Shown here: positions 45,450 to 54,328 of the stretch, piece by piece
How the letters are laid out: each line of letters starts with the position of its first letter
Numbering within the stretch: the stretch's first letter is position 1
Made by a program: the position numbers and the translations under genes
Assembly (NCBI RefSeq): GCF_026222555.1
Contig: NZ_CP098511.1
Location: 2,461,501-2,525,500 of the forward strand
Length of the DNA stretch: 64,000 nucleotides
Direction of reading: 5' to 3'
DNA from: Aquimarina sp. ERC-38
GTDB taxonomy: Bacteria; Bacteroidota; Bacteroidia; Flavobacteriales; Flavobacteriaceae
Notes under the pieces: model-generated
What the model was told of the DNA's origin: nothing
The model's input: only the letters and a program-made list of their open reading frames with translations
The model's database searches: none

Positions 45450-46103
45450 TTACCTTTCTCCAAAAATAGCACTTCCAATTCGTACCATGGTACTCCCTTT
45501 TGTAATCGCAATCTGATAATCCCCACTCATTCCTGTGGAAAGCTCATTTAAAAACGGATATTTCGGTTGTAAGTCCTGCATCAAGTTGGCAATTTTATTA
45601 AATTCATTTTTAATTATTGAAGTATCCGCAGTAAAGGTAGCCATTCCCATAAGTCCATTGATTTCCAGGTGTTTCATATCCTTAAAAATCTCAGAATCAA
45701 GAATTTCGATTAACTCTTCTCCGTTTAAACCGAATTTCTCTTCTTCCTTTGCAATTTTAAGTTGTAATAAGCATTTAATAGTCCGGTTGTACTTACTTGC
45801 TTGTTTATTAATTTCTTTTAATAATTTCAAGCTATCTACTGCATGAATCATATAGACATAAGGAGCCATGTACTTTACCTTGTTAGTTTGTACATGTCCG
45901 ATCATATGCCATCTGATATCCTTAGGTAATTGTTCGGATTTTTCGGTCATTTCCTGAATTTTATTTTCACCGAAATCCCGTTGACCAGCGTCATAAGCTT
46001 CCTGTAAATCAGCAATAGGTTTGGTTTTAGAAACAGCAATTAGGCGTATGTTTTCGGAAAGCGTTTTATAAATTGCCTCAATATTCTTTTGAATAGTACT
46101 CAT
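45450..46103 (-). CDS. YggS/PROSC-family PLP-binding protein
   Basis: A 217-residue PLP homeostasis protein with an alanine-racemase-like barrel. The PLP lysine is in RLIAVSKTKPI, and the family motifs DFGENKIQEM, WHMIGHVQTNKVKY, and LSTGMSGDYQIAITKGSTMVRIGSAIFG are all present. The last of these binds the cofactor phosphate. The start is ATG at 46103. Members buffer free PLP and affect amino acid and keto-acid pools. It stands 64 bp before the metalloprotease gene end on the same strand. Confidence 0.95.
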   Translation of the reverse strand: MSTIQKNIEAIYKTLSENIRLIAVSKTKPIADLQEAYDAGQRDFGENKIQEMTEKSEQLPKDIRWHMIGHVQTNKVKYMAPYVYMIHAVDSLKLLKEINKQASKYNRTIKCLLQLKIAKEEEKFGLNGEELIEILDSEIFKDMKHLEINGLMGMATFTADTSIIKNEFNKIANLMQDLQPKYPFLNELSTGMSGDYQIAITKGSTMVRIGSAIFGER

Positions 46104-46166
46104 ACCTGCAAAGATACTTGAACTAAAAGAAATTTTTTAATTCAAACGCTAAGAAGGATGGATTAT

Positions 46167-46922
46167 TTATTTACCACCCATAACACGCAATCTTTCCAGG
46201 CACTCATTATCCAGTTGAAGTACTGTGTTTTTTGTACCGTCATATTGAGTGAAGTCCATATGTGCCGCCATTAAGCATTTTGTATTAGCACAATGTTCAG
46301 GAACCTTTGATAACGTTACATTCTCATTGTGAGAAGAAGAAGTATTGACTAATCCTAACAAATGCGAAAATTCATGTTGCAAAGTAGCAGAGGTAATGGT
46401 TTGAGCAGTAACTGCTACTAATGAATCAGAAACTTCATTAATGGTCTTTCCAAAAAGAACAATGGAGGTATTCAAATATGCTGTACCTAAGGTTTTCTGT
46501 TCTGTAGAGTCATCAATATGCCGGGCATCCGAAAAATAGATAAAAACCCTTATTTCTTCCTGATTGGTAAAAGCCGTCCGGTGTTTTTGTTCGATTTCTA
46601 TAATTCGGTCTAAGGAATAATTAGAACCCTCCGTTGAAGGTATTAATTTTTTAGTAATATTAATTTCAGATTTATAAAGTCTATCTTCTAAAAAAGTAGT
46701 GAAATCTGAAATAACTTGAGTAGAAGGTAAAAAGCCTTCTTCATAAACAATTTCAACACTAAGCTTTTTAAATTTAGAATCAGTTAATAAATCTTCTGCC
46801 GAAGAACCTAAAATCTTAAAGTTTTCAGATTTGGTAAAATCAGTAAAACCATCATCGTCCGCACAAGCTACTAAAAATAGAGAGGTAAAGAGAAAGATTC
46901 CAACATTTTTGAGCCAATTCAT
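46167..46922 (-). CDS. Lipoprotein zinc metalloprotease-like protein
   Basis: A 251-residue predicted lipoprotein. I start at ATG 46922 (MNWLKNVGIFLFTSLFLVACAD), which gives a lipobox with Cys after LFLVA; an ATG 20 codons upstream makes no sensible signal. The zinc site HEFSHLLGLVN (HExxHxxGxxN) lies near residue 180, and a downstream CANTKCLMAAHMDF resembles the Met-turn of metzincins. Residues 20-170 have no recognised domain. It is most likely exposed on an envelope membrane. The substrate is unknown. It resembles proteins named membrane metalloprotease in flavobacteria. Confidence 0.85.
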   Translation of the reverse strand: MNWLKNVGIFLFTSLFLVACADDDGFTDFTKSENFKILGSSAEDLLTDSKFKKLSVEIVYEEGFLPSTQVISDFTTFLEDRLYKSEINITKKLIPSTEGSNYSLDRIIEIEQKHRTAFTNQEEIRVFIYFSDARHIDDSTEQKTLGTAYLNTSIVLFGKTINEVSDSLVAVTAQTITSATLQHEFSHLLGLVNTSSSHNENVTLSKVPEHCANTKCLMAAHMDFTQYDGTKNTVLQLDNECLERLRVMGGK

Positions 46923-47047
46923 AGGACATACTGATTGGGATACAATATCCTCAAAATTTAAAAACAAAGTAAATTTTACCATATAATTAACATGTTAATT
47001 AACAAAATGGATGCCACAAATAAAATTACTTGCAACAATGATTTGGA

Positions 47048-47761
47048 CTAGGTAATCCTTGTTAAGCGTGCAAGGTAATCGCAATGAGTTCCTTCTTGTA
47101 CATATTCGCAATAAAAACCATTAGTGATGGCAGCATTTTGTAAAGTTTTAAAGTCAATATACAACCAGTCAAACCAGTCCGATTTTAAATTTTTATAGGC
47201 TATTTGGTACTTTAATTCACCATAATAGTTTTGGAAAGCATCTATCCAAAAAGATCCATCTTCTTCTTGAAATAAATAAGATACGTCTGATGAGTCTAGT
47301 AGAAGTTGACCCTGAGGTGCTAATAGTTTTTTAACTTGTAGAAAGAAAGTATCAATATGTTCCAATTTACCTATAATACCTGCGCCGTTCATTAAAAATA
47401 AAAGCGTATCAAATTCTCCTGTTGAACAATCATAAAAATTTTGTTGTATAGTATTAATGACACCTCTTTTTCGTGCAACTTTAATTGCAACTTTAGACAT
47501 ATCATTAGCAGTAACCTCGCAGCCAGTATAATTTTGAAGATATAAGGAATGGCTTCCGGCTCCGCAACCTACATCAAGTACCCGCCCCTTACATAAATCC
47601 AGTGCTTTTTTTTCAATTTCAGGCATTTCCTCATAATTCCTGAATAAATGCTTTACAGGAATGCAATCATCGTCAAAATCCGGTGATATTACTGTGATTT
47701 TTTGGTCTGCCGGAATATGATAAAAATCTTCAATCGCTTTTCCAAAAACATCTGGTTGCAT
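47048..47761 (-). CDS. Class I SAM-dependent methyltransferase
   Basis: A 237-residue Rossmann methyltransferase. Motif I is GRVLDVGCGAGSHSLYLQ, with the acidic VTANDMS at the end of strand 2; FDTLLFLMNGAGIIGKLEHI and QGQLLLDSSDVSYLF follow. The C-terminal part (DWFDWLYIDFKTLQNAA) is specific to an unnamed subfamily. The acceptor is unknown. The start is ATG at 47761. The upstream flank carries a remnant of the dispersed repeat. Confidence 0.9.
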   Translation of the reverse strand: MQPDVFGKAIEDFYHIPADQKITVISPDFDDDCIPVKHLFRNYEEMPEIEKKALDLCKGRVLDVGCGAGSHSLYLQNYTGCEVTANDMSKVAIKVARKRGVINTIQQNFYDCSTGEFDTLLFLMNGAGIIGKLEHIDTFFLQVKKLLAPQGQLLLDSSDVSYLFQEEDGSFWIDAFQNYYGELKYQIAYKNLKSDWFDWLYIDFKTLQNAAITNGFYCEYVQEGTHCDYLARLTRIT

Positions 47762-47835
47762 AGTAACTAATTAAACCTCAAAAGTAATCTAAATATGTTG
47801 GGTTGAAAAAGAAGACCCTATAGTAATTTATTAAA

Positions 47836-47880
47836 AATATTAGTCCTAGTTCTAGATTCTAGAAGCAACAACGATCATGA
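47836..47880. repeat. Possible remnant of the dispersed repeat
   Basis: TTAGTCCTAGTTCTAGATTC followed by TAGAAGCAACAACGA resembles the segment CCTTAGTCTTGATTC ... CCAGAAGCGATAGCGA of copy 1 at about 7800-7835. The flanking landmarks are absent, so this is only a short decayed fragment. Confidence 0.4.
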
Positions 47881-47985
47881 TTCTCTACTTGATATTAATA
47901 AACCAAAATAACAAATTTTTAAAAATATAAGACTCTTTTAAATCACTTCCATACTGCTTAATCATTCTTTAATGTATTTTTGAGT

Positions 47986-48501
47986 ATGTCAACGGATATG
48001 GAACAATTAAAAAAGGCAGCTAAAGCACTTCGTAAAGAGAATGAACGCTTCTTTAAGAATTTAAAGAAAAAACCACCTAAAGATTTAGATCAAACTATGG
48101 AGCGATTGCACGAAGAAGAATTTCGAAAAACGGATTGCTTGACCTGTGCCAACTGTTGTAAAACCACCGGACCACTATTTACAAATAAGGATATTGTTCG
48201 GATTGCCAAACATCTCAAATTAAGACCATCTCAATTTGAGTCCACTTATTTAAAAAAAGATGAAGACGGAGATTTGGTATTACAAGAAACCCCCTGTGCT
48301 TTTCTAGCGTCAGATAATTATTGTTTAATTTACGAAGTACGACCCAAAGCCTGTAAAGAATATCCGCATACCAATCGGAAGAACTTTCAGCAAATTTCAA
48401 ACCTGACACTTCAAAACATAGCCATCTGCCCAGCAACATTTAATATTGTAGAAAACATGAAAAAGAACATCGCAATAGGGTATAAAGGGAAAAGAAATTA
48501 A
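47986..48501 (+). CDS. YkgJ-family cysteine cluster protein
   Basis: A 171-residue small protein with a CxxCxxCC cluster (CLTCANCCKTTGP) and further cysteines (CAFLASDNYC, ACKEYP, ICPATF), the UPF0153/YkgJ pattern thought to bind zinc or an iron-sulfur cluster. The N terminus is a basic helix. The start is ambiguous: TTG 47980, ATG 47986 or ATG 47998. A TATTTTTG box at 47975-47982 would act as the -7 element, and its overlap with the 5' end argues for a very short leader or the third start. The function is unknown. Confidence 0.88.
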   Translation: MSTDMEQLKKAAKALRKENERFFKNLKKKPPKDLDQTMERLHEEEFRKTDCLTCANCCKTTGPLFTNKDIVRIAKHLKLRPSQFESTYLKKDEDGDLVLQETPCAFLASDNYCLIYEVRPKACKEYPHTNRKNFQQISNLTLQNIAICPATFNIVENMKKNIAIGYKGKRN

Positions 48502-48814
48502 AATTTAAATAAATAGTAAAAAGGCACTAGGCAGAAGTTGACGTTTGTAAAGCCAGAAGTTATTTGTTACTAAGTTATTGGTTACCAAGCTTACTATTTC
48601 AAGGTACCAAGTATTAAGTATCAAGTATTTTTCCTATAATAAATAAAACCCTCAAAACTTAACATGGGCTGAGGCTCTCGAAGCACATATCGTGGGCTGA
48701 GGCTCTCGAAGCCCATATCGCCGGCTGCGGCTTTCAAAGCACATATCATGGGCTGAGGTTCTCGAAGCCCTCGAAGCCCTCGAAGCCCATTAAGTAGGCT
48801 GAGGTACTCGAAGC
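48502..48814. repeat. Gap with short degenerate and 28-bp tandem repeats
   Basis: No gene. The left part has TACCAAGTATTAAGTATCAAG-like degenerate repeats at about 48601-48636, related to the simple repeats flanking the 5.2-5.9 kb gap. The right part is the 28-bp array described separately. Confidence 0.75.
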
Positions 48815-48816
48815 CT
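48666..48816. repeat. Five-copy 28-bp tandem repeat
   Basis: Units begin at 48666, 48694, 48722, 48750 and 48797 with the core GGGCTGAGGCTCTCGAAGCC and a CATATC linker. The fourth unit contains an extra internal triplication of CCCTCGAAG. Ends GGGCT and AGCCC are complementary, so each unit can fold on itself. The array ends against the stop of the NamZ-like gene. Confidence 0.9.
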
Positions 48817-50113
48817 AATACAATAAATACCGCTCCCGAACTTTTAAAAACGCTTCCAAATCAGGTTTCCATAAAGCTTCCACTTCAGATAAAGGCGTGT
48901 TGTTTTCGATTGCTTTTTGTAAAGAAGTATTTCCGGCGTGTAACGTAAAAGAAGCAGTTTTAAAAAAATCCTTTTTATTAGTAGTATTTTGATACGCATC
49001 AAACAACCATTGTAAGTTCACTTTATTTAAGGGTTGTACGCTTCGTAAATCCATACCGTAGCATAATTGATTCTTGTATTTAGGACTTTTTGAACCAAAG
49101 TTGGGTTGTGGAGTATAGGTATACGTATATTTCTCCTTAAGAAGATAGGGAGACCCAAAAATTTGAAATTGCATTTCAGTTCCTCTTCCGGCGTTCATTG
49201 TAGTTCCTTCAAATAATCCTAGGCTTGGGTATAACATGATTGACTGATCATTCGGTAAATTAGGAGAAGGCCGGATCGGTAAATGATAGCTTTTTTTTCG
49301 ATCATAATTTTTTAATGGAATTACAGTTAGGTCGCATTTTGCATCCAATGTAAGCCAATTTTCTCCGTTAATCATTTGTGCATATTCTCCTATGGTCATT
49401 CCATAAACTAACGGGACAGGATGCATCCCAATAAAACTGGAATGTTCCGGTTCTAAAACCGGCCCGTCAACATAATGAATATTAGGGTTCGGACGATCCA
49501 GTACCATAACCGGAATATTATTTTCGGCGCAAGCCTGCATAACATAATGTAACGTAGAAATATAAGTATAAAACCGAACCCCAACGTCTTGTATATCAAA
49601 AACTACCAGGTCTATACCTTGTAACATTTCGATATTAGGTTTTTTGTTTTTTCCATATAATGAAATGATAGGTAATCCGGTGATTGCATCTTTTCCATCA
49701 ACCACCACTTCCGCAGCATCTTGTTTTCCTCTAAAGCCGTGTTCAGGGGCAAAAACCTTAATAATATTTACTTCTAATCTAAGCAAAGAATCTACCAAGT
49801 GAGTAAAAGGCAAACCACCATCTATTTCTTTCTTAAAAATTACCGAAGTCTGGTTTCCCACAATAGCAATCTTTTTATTTTTTAGCAATGGTAGATAAGC
49901 TTCCGGTTGATTTGCAGCAACTATAATATCATCAGGTGCCTGATCTGGTGGTAAAAGGGGTAATTGTTTGGATAATGTATCCTGATAAGGTGTCTCAGTA
50001 TTCTTATGGCTTAAAGAATCTTTAGAAGTAGTCGTTTTATGACAACTTGTATAAAGTAGGCAAACAGCAAAAAATAAAAGAGTATTTTTGGAAAGAATAG
50101 AAAACAAAATCAT
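48815..50113 (-). CDS. DUF1343/NamZ-like lipoprotein (exo-beta-N-acetylmuramidase family)
   Basis: A 432-residue lipoprotein. The signal LLFFAVCLLYTSCHK ends in a lipobox Cys. From about residue 75 the DUF1343 domain runs to the end: KKIAIVGNQTSVI, FAPEHGFRGKQDAAE, LVVFDIQDVGVRFYTYISTLHY, MVLDRPNP, LPNDQSIMLYPSLGLFEGTTMNAGRGT. A characterised member of this family, NamZ, removes terminal N-acetylmuramic acid from peptidoglycan fragments, so a cell-wall recycling role is probable. The ATG at 50113 is only 8 bp from the divergent permease start. Confidence 0.92.
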   Translation of the reverse strand: MILFSILSKNTLLFFAVCLLYTSCHKTTTSKDSLSHKNTETPYQDTLSKQLPLLPPDQAPDDIIVAANQPEAYLPLLKNKKIAIVGNQTSVIFKKEIDGGLPFTHLVDSLLRLEVNIIKVFAPEHGFRGKQDAAEVVVDGKDAITGLPIISLYGKNKKPNIEMLQGIDLVVFDIQDVGVRFYTYISTLHYVMQACAENNIPVMVLDRPNPNIHYVDGPVLEPEHSSFIGMHPVPLVYGMTIGEYAQMINGENWLTLDAKCDLTVIPLKNYDRKKSYHLPIRPSPNLPNDQSIMLYPSLGLFEGTTMNAGRGTEMQFQIFGSPYLLKEKYTYTYTPQPNFGSKSPKYKNQLCYGMDLRSVQPLNKVNLQWLFDAYQNTTNKKDFFKTASFTLHAGNTSLQKAIENNTPLSEVEALWKPDLEAFLKVRERYLLY

Positions 50114-50121
50114 CGTACTTT

Positions 50122-51357
50122 TTGAATTTTGAATATTTTATTGCCAAAAGGCTTATCAAAGGTAAGGAACATAAAAGTAGCATTTCTTCTACGATTATTA
50201 GAATTGCCATTTTTGCTATAGCCGTGGGTACTATTATGATGCTGATTACCATTGCCACCGGTATTGGTTTGCAGCGTAAAATTAGAGAAAAAGTTTCTGC
50301 CTTTAATGGACATGTAAGTATTACCAGTTTTGATAATAACCAGAGTGCTGAATCCCTTAAACCTATTTTGCTACAGCAACCTTTTTACCCTGTTTTTAAA
50401 GAGGTAGAAGGTATTGCTAATAGCTATCCTTATGCCAATAAGGCGGGTGTTATTCGTACTGCCACTGATTTTGAAGGGATTGTAATTAAAGGAGTAGATA
50501 CCAGCTATAATTGGCAGTATTTTGAACCTTATTTAATAGAAGGGCGTCTTCCGGACTTTTCAAAAGCTAAAAATAGCGAAACTCTCATTTCCAATTACAC
50601 TGCAAACCGAATGGGTTTTTCACTAGGAGATAAAGTAAATGTTTTTTTTCTAAAAAAAGGCTCAAAAACAAGTGCCAACATCCGGGTATTTACTATTGTA
50701 GGTATCTTTGATTCGGGTTTACGTGAATTTGACGAAACTTATATTTTCGCCGATATCGAACATATCCGACGGATGAACAAATGGAAAGAAAATGAAGTAG
50801 GGGGATTTGAAATCTTCCTGGAAAATTTTGATGAAATTGAATCGAAGGGGCTTGAGATTTATCAAAACATTCCTTCAAACCTTGAAGCTGAAACCATTAC
50901 GTATAAATATGCTAATATTTTTGAATGGCTTAAATTGTTTGACCTTAATATCTTTGGGATTATCAGCATCATAATTATAGTAGCAGGTATTAATATTATA
51001 ACTGCTCTCCTGGTACTAATCCTGGAACGTACACCTATGATAGGAATTTTAAAGGCTGCCGGGGCTTCGGATTGGAGTATCCGGAAAATCTTTTTGTACA
51101 ATGCAGGGTATCTTATTTTGGTAGGACTTTTTTGGGGGAATCTATTAGGTATGACCCTACTTTTACTTCAGAAGTATTTCGGGATTATCAGCTTAAATCC
51201 TGAGACTTATCATGTAGATACTGCTCCGGTTCATATAGACCTGTTTTTAATTTTCTTACTCAATTTGGGTACGATGGTGTTATGCCTATTAATGTTATTA
51301 ATTCCTTCTTATATAATTTCAAAAATAGCGCCTTCCAAAGCTATAAAGTTTGATTAA
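50122..51357 (+). CDS. FtsX/LolC-type ABC transporter permease
   Basis: A 411-residue inner-membrane permease of the MacB/LolCE group. It has one N-terminal helix (IRIAIFAIAVGTIMMLITIATGIGL), a large periplasmic domain (about 50-265), and three C-terminal helices (IISIIIIVAGINIITALLVLI; AGYLILVGLFWGNLLGMTLLLL; LFLIFLLNLGTMVLCLLMLLI). It may move lipoproteins or extrude substrates, but its ATPase partner is not adjacent. It starts with a TTG that yields the family N terminus NFEYFIAKRLIKGKEHKSSIS. It is divergent from the NamZ-like lipoprotein gene with 8 bp between start codons. Confidence 0.92.
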   Translation: MNFEYFIAKRLIKGKEHKSSISSTIIRIAIFAIAVGTIMMLITIATGIGLQRKIREKVSAFNGHVSITSFDNNQSAESLKPILLQQPFYPVFKEVEGIANSYPYANKAGVIRTATDFEGIVIKGVDTSYNWQYFEPYLIEGRLPDFSKAKNSETLISNYTANRMGFSLGDKVNVFFLKKGSKTSANIRVFTIVGIFDSGLREFDETYIFADIEHIRRMNKWKENEVGGFEIFLENFDEIESKGLEIYQNIPSNLEAETITYKYANIFEWLKLFDLNIFGIISIIIIVAGINIITALLVLILERTPMIGILKAAGASDWSIRKIFLYNAGYLILVGLFWGNLLGMTLLLLQKYFGIISLNPETYHVDTAPVHIDLFLIFLLNLGTMVLCLLMLLIPSYIISKIAPSKAIKFD

Positions 51358-51518
51358 TACTATAAGCACTCAGATTATTTAATAGGAATTTGATAGTTAA
51401 TAAAGATTATTAGCTATTTAATATAGATTCGGCTATAGTTAAAAGTTTAAAACTTTCTAAACACTTTTACTTTTTCAAACCTGTACCTTAGCATCACAAC
51501 TATTACAATACTAATTAC

Positions 51519-52880
51519 GTGGAGTACGCAAATAATATCCTGGAAACCATAGGGAACACCCCAATGGTAAAAATGAATGCTTTAGTTAAAGAAATTGATG
51601 CGCTGGTTCTGGCAAAATATGAAACTTTTAACCCCGGTAATTCCGTAAAAGACCGTATGGCCGTGCAAATGATAGAAGATGCAGAAGCAGATGGACGTTT
51701 GCAACCGGGCGGAACTATTATTGAAGGTACTTCCGGAAATACAGGAATGGGCTTAGCTCTGGCTGCAATCATTAAGGGCTATAAGTTAATTTGTGTAATG
51801 GCAGATAAACAATCCAAAGAAAAAATGGATATTCTAAGGGCGGTAGGAGCCAAGGTAATGGTTTGCCCAACAAATGTAGAACCTGATGATCCACGTTCTT
51901 ACTATTCCGTTTCAAAAAGATTAGCCGATGAAACACCTAATAGTTGGTATGTAAATCAATACGATAATCCGTCTAATTGCAAAGCACACTTTCAAAGTAC
52001 AGGACCTGAAATCTGGGAACAAACAGATGGTAAAGTTACTCATTTTGTAGTAGGAGTAGGAACCGGCGGAACCATTTCAGGAGTAGGCTCTTACCTAAAG
52101 ATGAAAAACCCAAACGTTAAAATTTGGGGGGTAGATACTTATGGTTCTGTATTTAAAAAGTACCATGAAACCGGTATTTTTGATGAAAACGAGATATACT
52201 CTTACATCACAGAGGGGATCGGAGAAGATATATTACCTAAAAATGTTCGTTTTGAAATTATAGATGGCTTTACTAAAGTGACAGACAAAGATGCCGCTAT
52301 ATATACACAGCGACTAGCCAAAGAAGAAGGAATGTTTCTGGGAAACAGTGCTGGTGCAGCCATCAAAGGGGTGTTACAGCTAAAGGAACATTTTAAAAAA
52401 GATGACGTAGTTGTAGTATTATTTCATGATCATGGAAGTAGGTATGTGGGTAAAATGTTTAATGATGAATGGATGCGCGAACGTGGTTTTCTGGAAGAAG
52501 AAGTGACAACTGTTTCGGATTTAATCAATAATCATGATGAAAAAGAATTAATCACTGTTAAAACCGAAGAGCTGGTTTCACATGCGATTGAACGAATGCG
52601 AAAATTTAAAATTTCACAATTACCGGTTGAAGATAGCGAGGGAATTGTAGGGTCAGTAGATGAAAGTGCCTTATTTTCAGCTTTTATTGATAATCAAAAT
52701 TCCGGTGATACTCCTATTAAAGAAATTATGAAGCCTTCTTTTCCTATAGTTAAAGAAGATACTTCGCTAGAAGAAGTATTTAAAATGATAAAGAAAGGAA
52801 ATCCCGCCGTACTTGTTGCTATTCTTGAAAATAAGTATAAGATCATTACAAAATATGATGTAATAAGCCATATGAAATAA
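51519..52880 (+). CDS. Cystathionine beta-synthase-type PLP enzyme with CBS pair
   Basis: A 453-residue fold-type II PLP enzyme. The PLP lysine is in FNPGNSVKDRMAVQM, the phosphate loop is VGTGGTISGVGSYL, and TSGNTGMGLALAA is the substrate loop. Residues from about 335 form two CBS domains (HAIERMRKFKISQLPV, IKEIMKPSFPIVKEDTSLEEVFKMI), as in cystathionine beta-synthases. It probably condenses serine (or O-acetylserine) with homocysteine or sulfide; cysteine synthase activity is the main alternative. The GTG start at 51519 gives the conserved YANNILETIGNTPMVKM. Confidence 0.94.
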   Translation: MEYANNILETIGNTPMVKMNALVKEIDALVLAKYETFNPGNSVKDRMAVQMIEDAEADGRLQPGGTIIEGTSGNTGMGLALAAIIKGYKLICVMADKQSKEKMDILRAVGAKVMVCPTNVEPDDPRSYYSVSKRLADETPNSWYVNQYDNPSNCKAHFQSTGPEIWEQTDGKVTHFVVGVGTGGTISGVGSYLKMKNPNVKIWGVDTYGSVFKKYHETGIFDENEIYSYITEGIGEDILPKNVRFEIIDGFTKVTDKDAAIYTQRLAKEEGMFLGNSAGAAIKGVLQLKEHFKKDDVVVVLFHDHGSRYVGKMFNDEWMRERGFLEEEVTTVSDLINNHDEKELITVKTEELVSHAIERMRKFKISQLPVEDSEGIVGSVDESALFSAFIDNQNSGDTPIKEIMKPSFPIVKEDTSLEEVFKMIKKGNPAVLVAILENKYKIITKYDVISHMK

Positions 52881-53018
52881 TTGATTATTTTCGCTCTACA
52901 AAATAGCTTCATTTTTTTTAAAAGTAATCCTTTACCGTAAGGAAAGTAGTGTTGTACTGACTGAACAAAACGCTAATTCATTATAAATAGAGGGATAAAA
53001 CTAATAAATACGTTTGGG

Positions 53019-53999
53019 ATGATTCAATATTCATTTGATTTTGCTGATATTGATGCGTTGAGAGAATACTATCGGTCAGAATTAAACGCTGATGAAAATG
53101 CTGATCGGATTTTCTTTCCTGAATCTATTGCAGACGGATACCTTTCTTACTACAAAATATCTCCCGAAGTTTTTTTATTGATCAATAATTATGTTGCGAA
53201 TACGGATATTGAATACGAGCGAAAAGCAATTAAGGAAAAAGATTTAATCCTTCATTTTAGAAAATATGCGGTAAGCCATGATACGAATAACGGATTTTTA
53301 AAGAGTGATTATATTAATGACTATACGCCTGGCAATATGCGTTGTATCGACGCACAACAGGGAGAGAAGGTTTTTATCCCTAAAGGAGCGACTGTAAAAT
53401 CAACGATGATTGTGCTAAAGAGATCATATACAGAGGCTTATCTTAATCAAAATAAAGATATTGCTCAAAAGGTTGCAAGTTATATCAAGTATTCACACGA
53501 ACACATAAATAAGTTATATTTTAACTACAAACAAACCAAGTTATTTGATCAAATTGTAGATCCTGATTTAAATCGAGTAGAACATCAATTGTATTACATT
53601 TCTCGTGGAATCCGGTTATTAGAAACGTTTTGGCGGGATGTACTGTTATGGGATGCAGGTCAAAACCCTTTTGGAATAGATAGTAGTCAGGTCAATCATA
53701 TATATAAAGTAACTAATTTTTTAGATAAAAATCTAAAAGAAGCATTTGTAGGGGTTGATAAACTTGCAAGTATGGCATATATGAGCCGAACTAATTTTTT
53801 TACCATTTTTAAAGAAATTCATAATAAAACACCGTTGGAATATTTTAATAGTAAACGTCTGGAAAAAGCATTTAACCTCATTTTTACAAACAGAATGTCC
53901 GTACGCGACGTTATGGATGAATTAAATTATTCAAATTCTTCAAAATTTAGGAAAGCGTTTTTTAACAAGTTTAATATGTATCCTGAAATTAAAGAATAA
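53019..53999 (+). CDS. AraC-family transcriptional regulator
   Basis: A 326-residue regulator. The C-terminal about 100 residues form the two helix-turn-helix units of AraC: KLASMAYMSRTNFFTIFKEIHNKTPLEYFNSKRLEKA and MDELNYSNSSKFRKAFFNKF. The N-terminal about 210 residues are an unrecognised sensing domain with no cupin motif that I can see. It is a solitary gene with a terminator 100 bp downstream. Targets are unknown; the adjacent CBS gene is co-directional but separated by 138 bp. Confidence 0.92.
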   Translation: MIQYSFDFADIDALREYYRSELNADENADRIFFPESIADGYLSYYKISPEVFLLINNYVANTDIEYERKAIKEKDLILHFRKYAVSHDTNNGFLKSDYINDYTPGNMRCIDAQQGEKVFIPKGATVKSTMIVLKRSYTEAYLNQNKDIAQKVASYIKYSHEHINKLYFNYKQTKLFDQIVDPDLNRVEHQLYYISRGIRLLETFWRDVLLWDAGQNPFGIDSSQVNHIYKVTNFLDKNLKEAFVGVDKLASMAYMSRTNFFTIFKEIHNKTPLEYFNSKRLEKAFNLIFTNRMSVRDVMDELNYSNSSKFRKAFFNKFNMYPEIKE

Positions 54000-54100
54000 T
54001 TTTTAAAAATACCAGGTAAGATATTCAATAGGACATATAACGATGAAGTAATTAATATAATAAGCTACAATTAGTTAAAGTAATATTACTACAAAAACAA

Positions 54101-54124
54101 AAAACCAGATAAATCTGGTTTTCT
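54101..54124 (+). terminator. Intrinsic terminator after the AraC gene
   Basis: AAAACCAGAT (54101-54110) pairs with ATCTGGTTTT (54113-54122), leaving a TAAA tetraloop; the arm runs into TTTTCT. The A-rich left flank would make it bidirectional. Confidence 0.8.
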
Positions 54125-54304
54125 ATTACCTAACACAAACTCAACTAAGCTTAGGATTTATAAATTATATTGTTATATTCAGTCAGTATCTCTTTTTGTT
54201 GACACAAAGAAAGCACAAGTAAGTAAATTATGGATTTCCAATAATACATAAATCATTTCCAATAGTACAGAATTGTAAATCTTATCGTTTTTTAGGATAA
54301 TTAC

Positions 54305-54312
54305 TATTTTTG
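54305..54312 (+). promoter_or_regulatory. Probable -7 element of the DUF2851 operon
   Basis: TATTTTTG fits TAnnTTTG and ends 16 bp before the DUF2851 ATG. No -33 box is seen at the expected spacing. Confidence 0.5.
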
Positions 54313-54328
54313 AAACCACCTACAGCCT

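Larger units (their letters stand above)
54000..54328. other. Gap after the AraC regulator
   Basis: 329 bp with an intrinsic terminator near its first third and a TATTTTTG promoter box at its right end. Nothing else is recognised. Confidence 0.7.

Noticed and set aside
48666..48816. CRISPR array in the 28-bp repeat
   Set aside because: The units are directly tandem without spacers.
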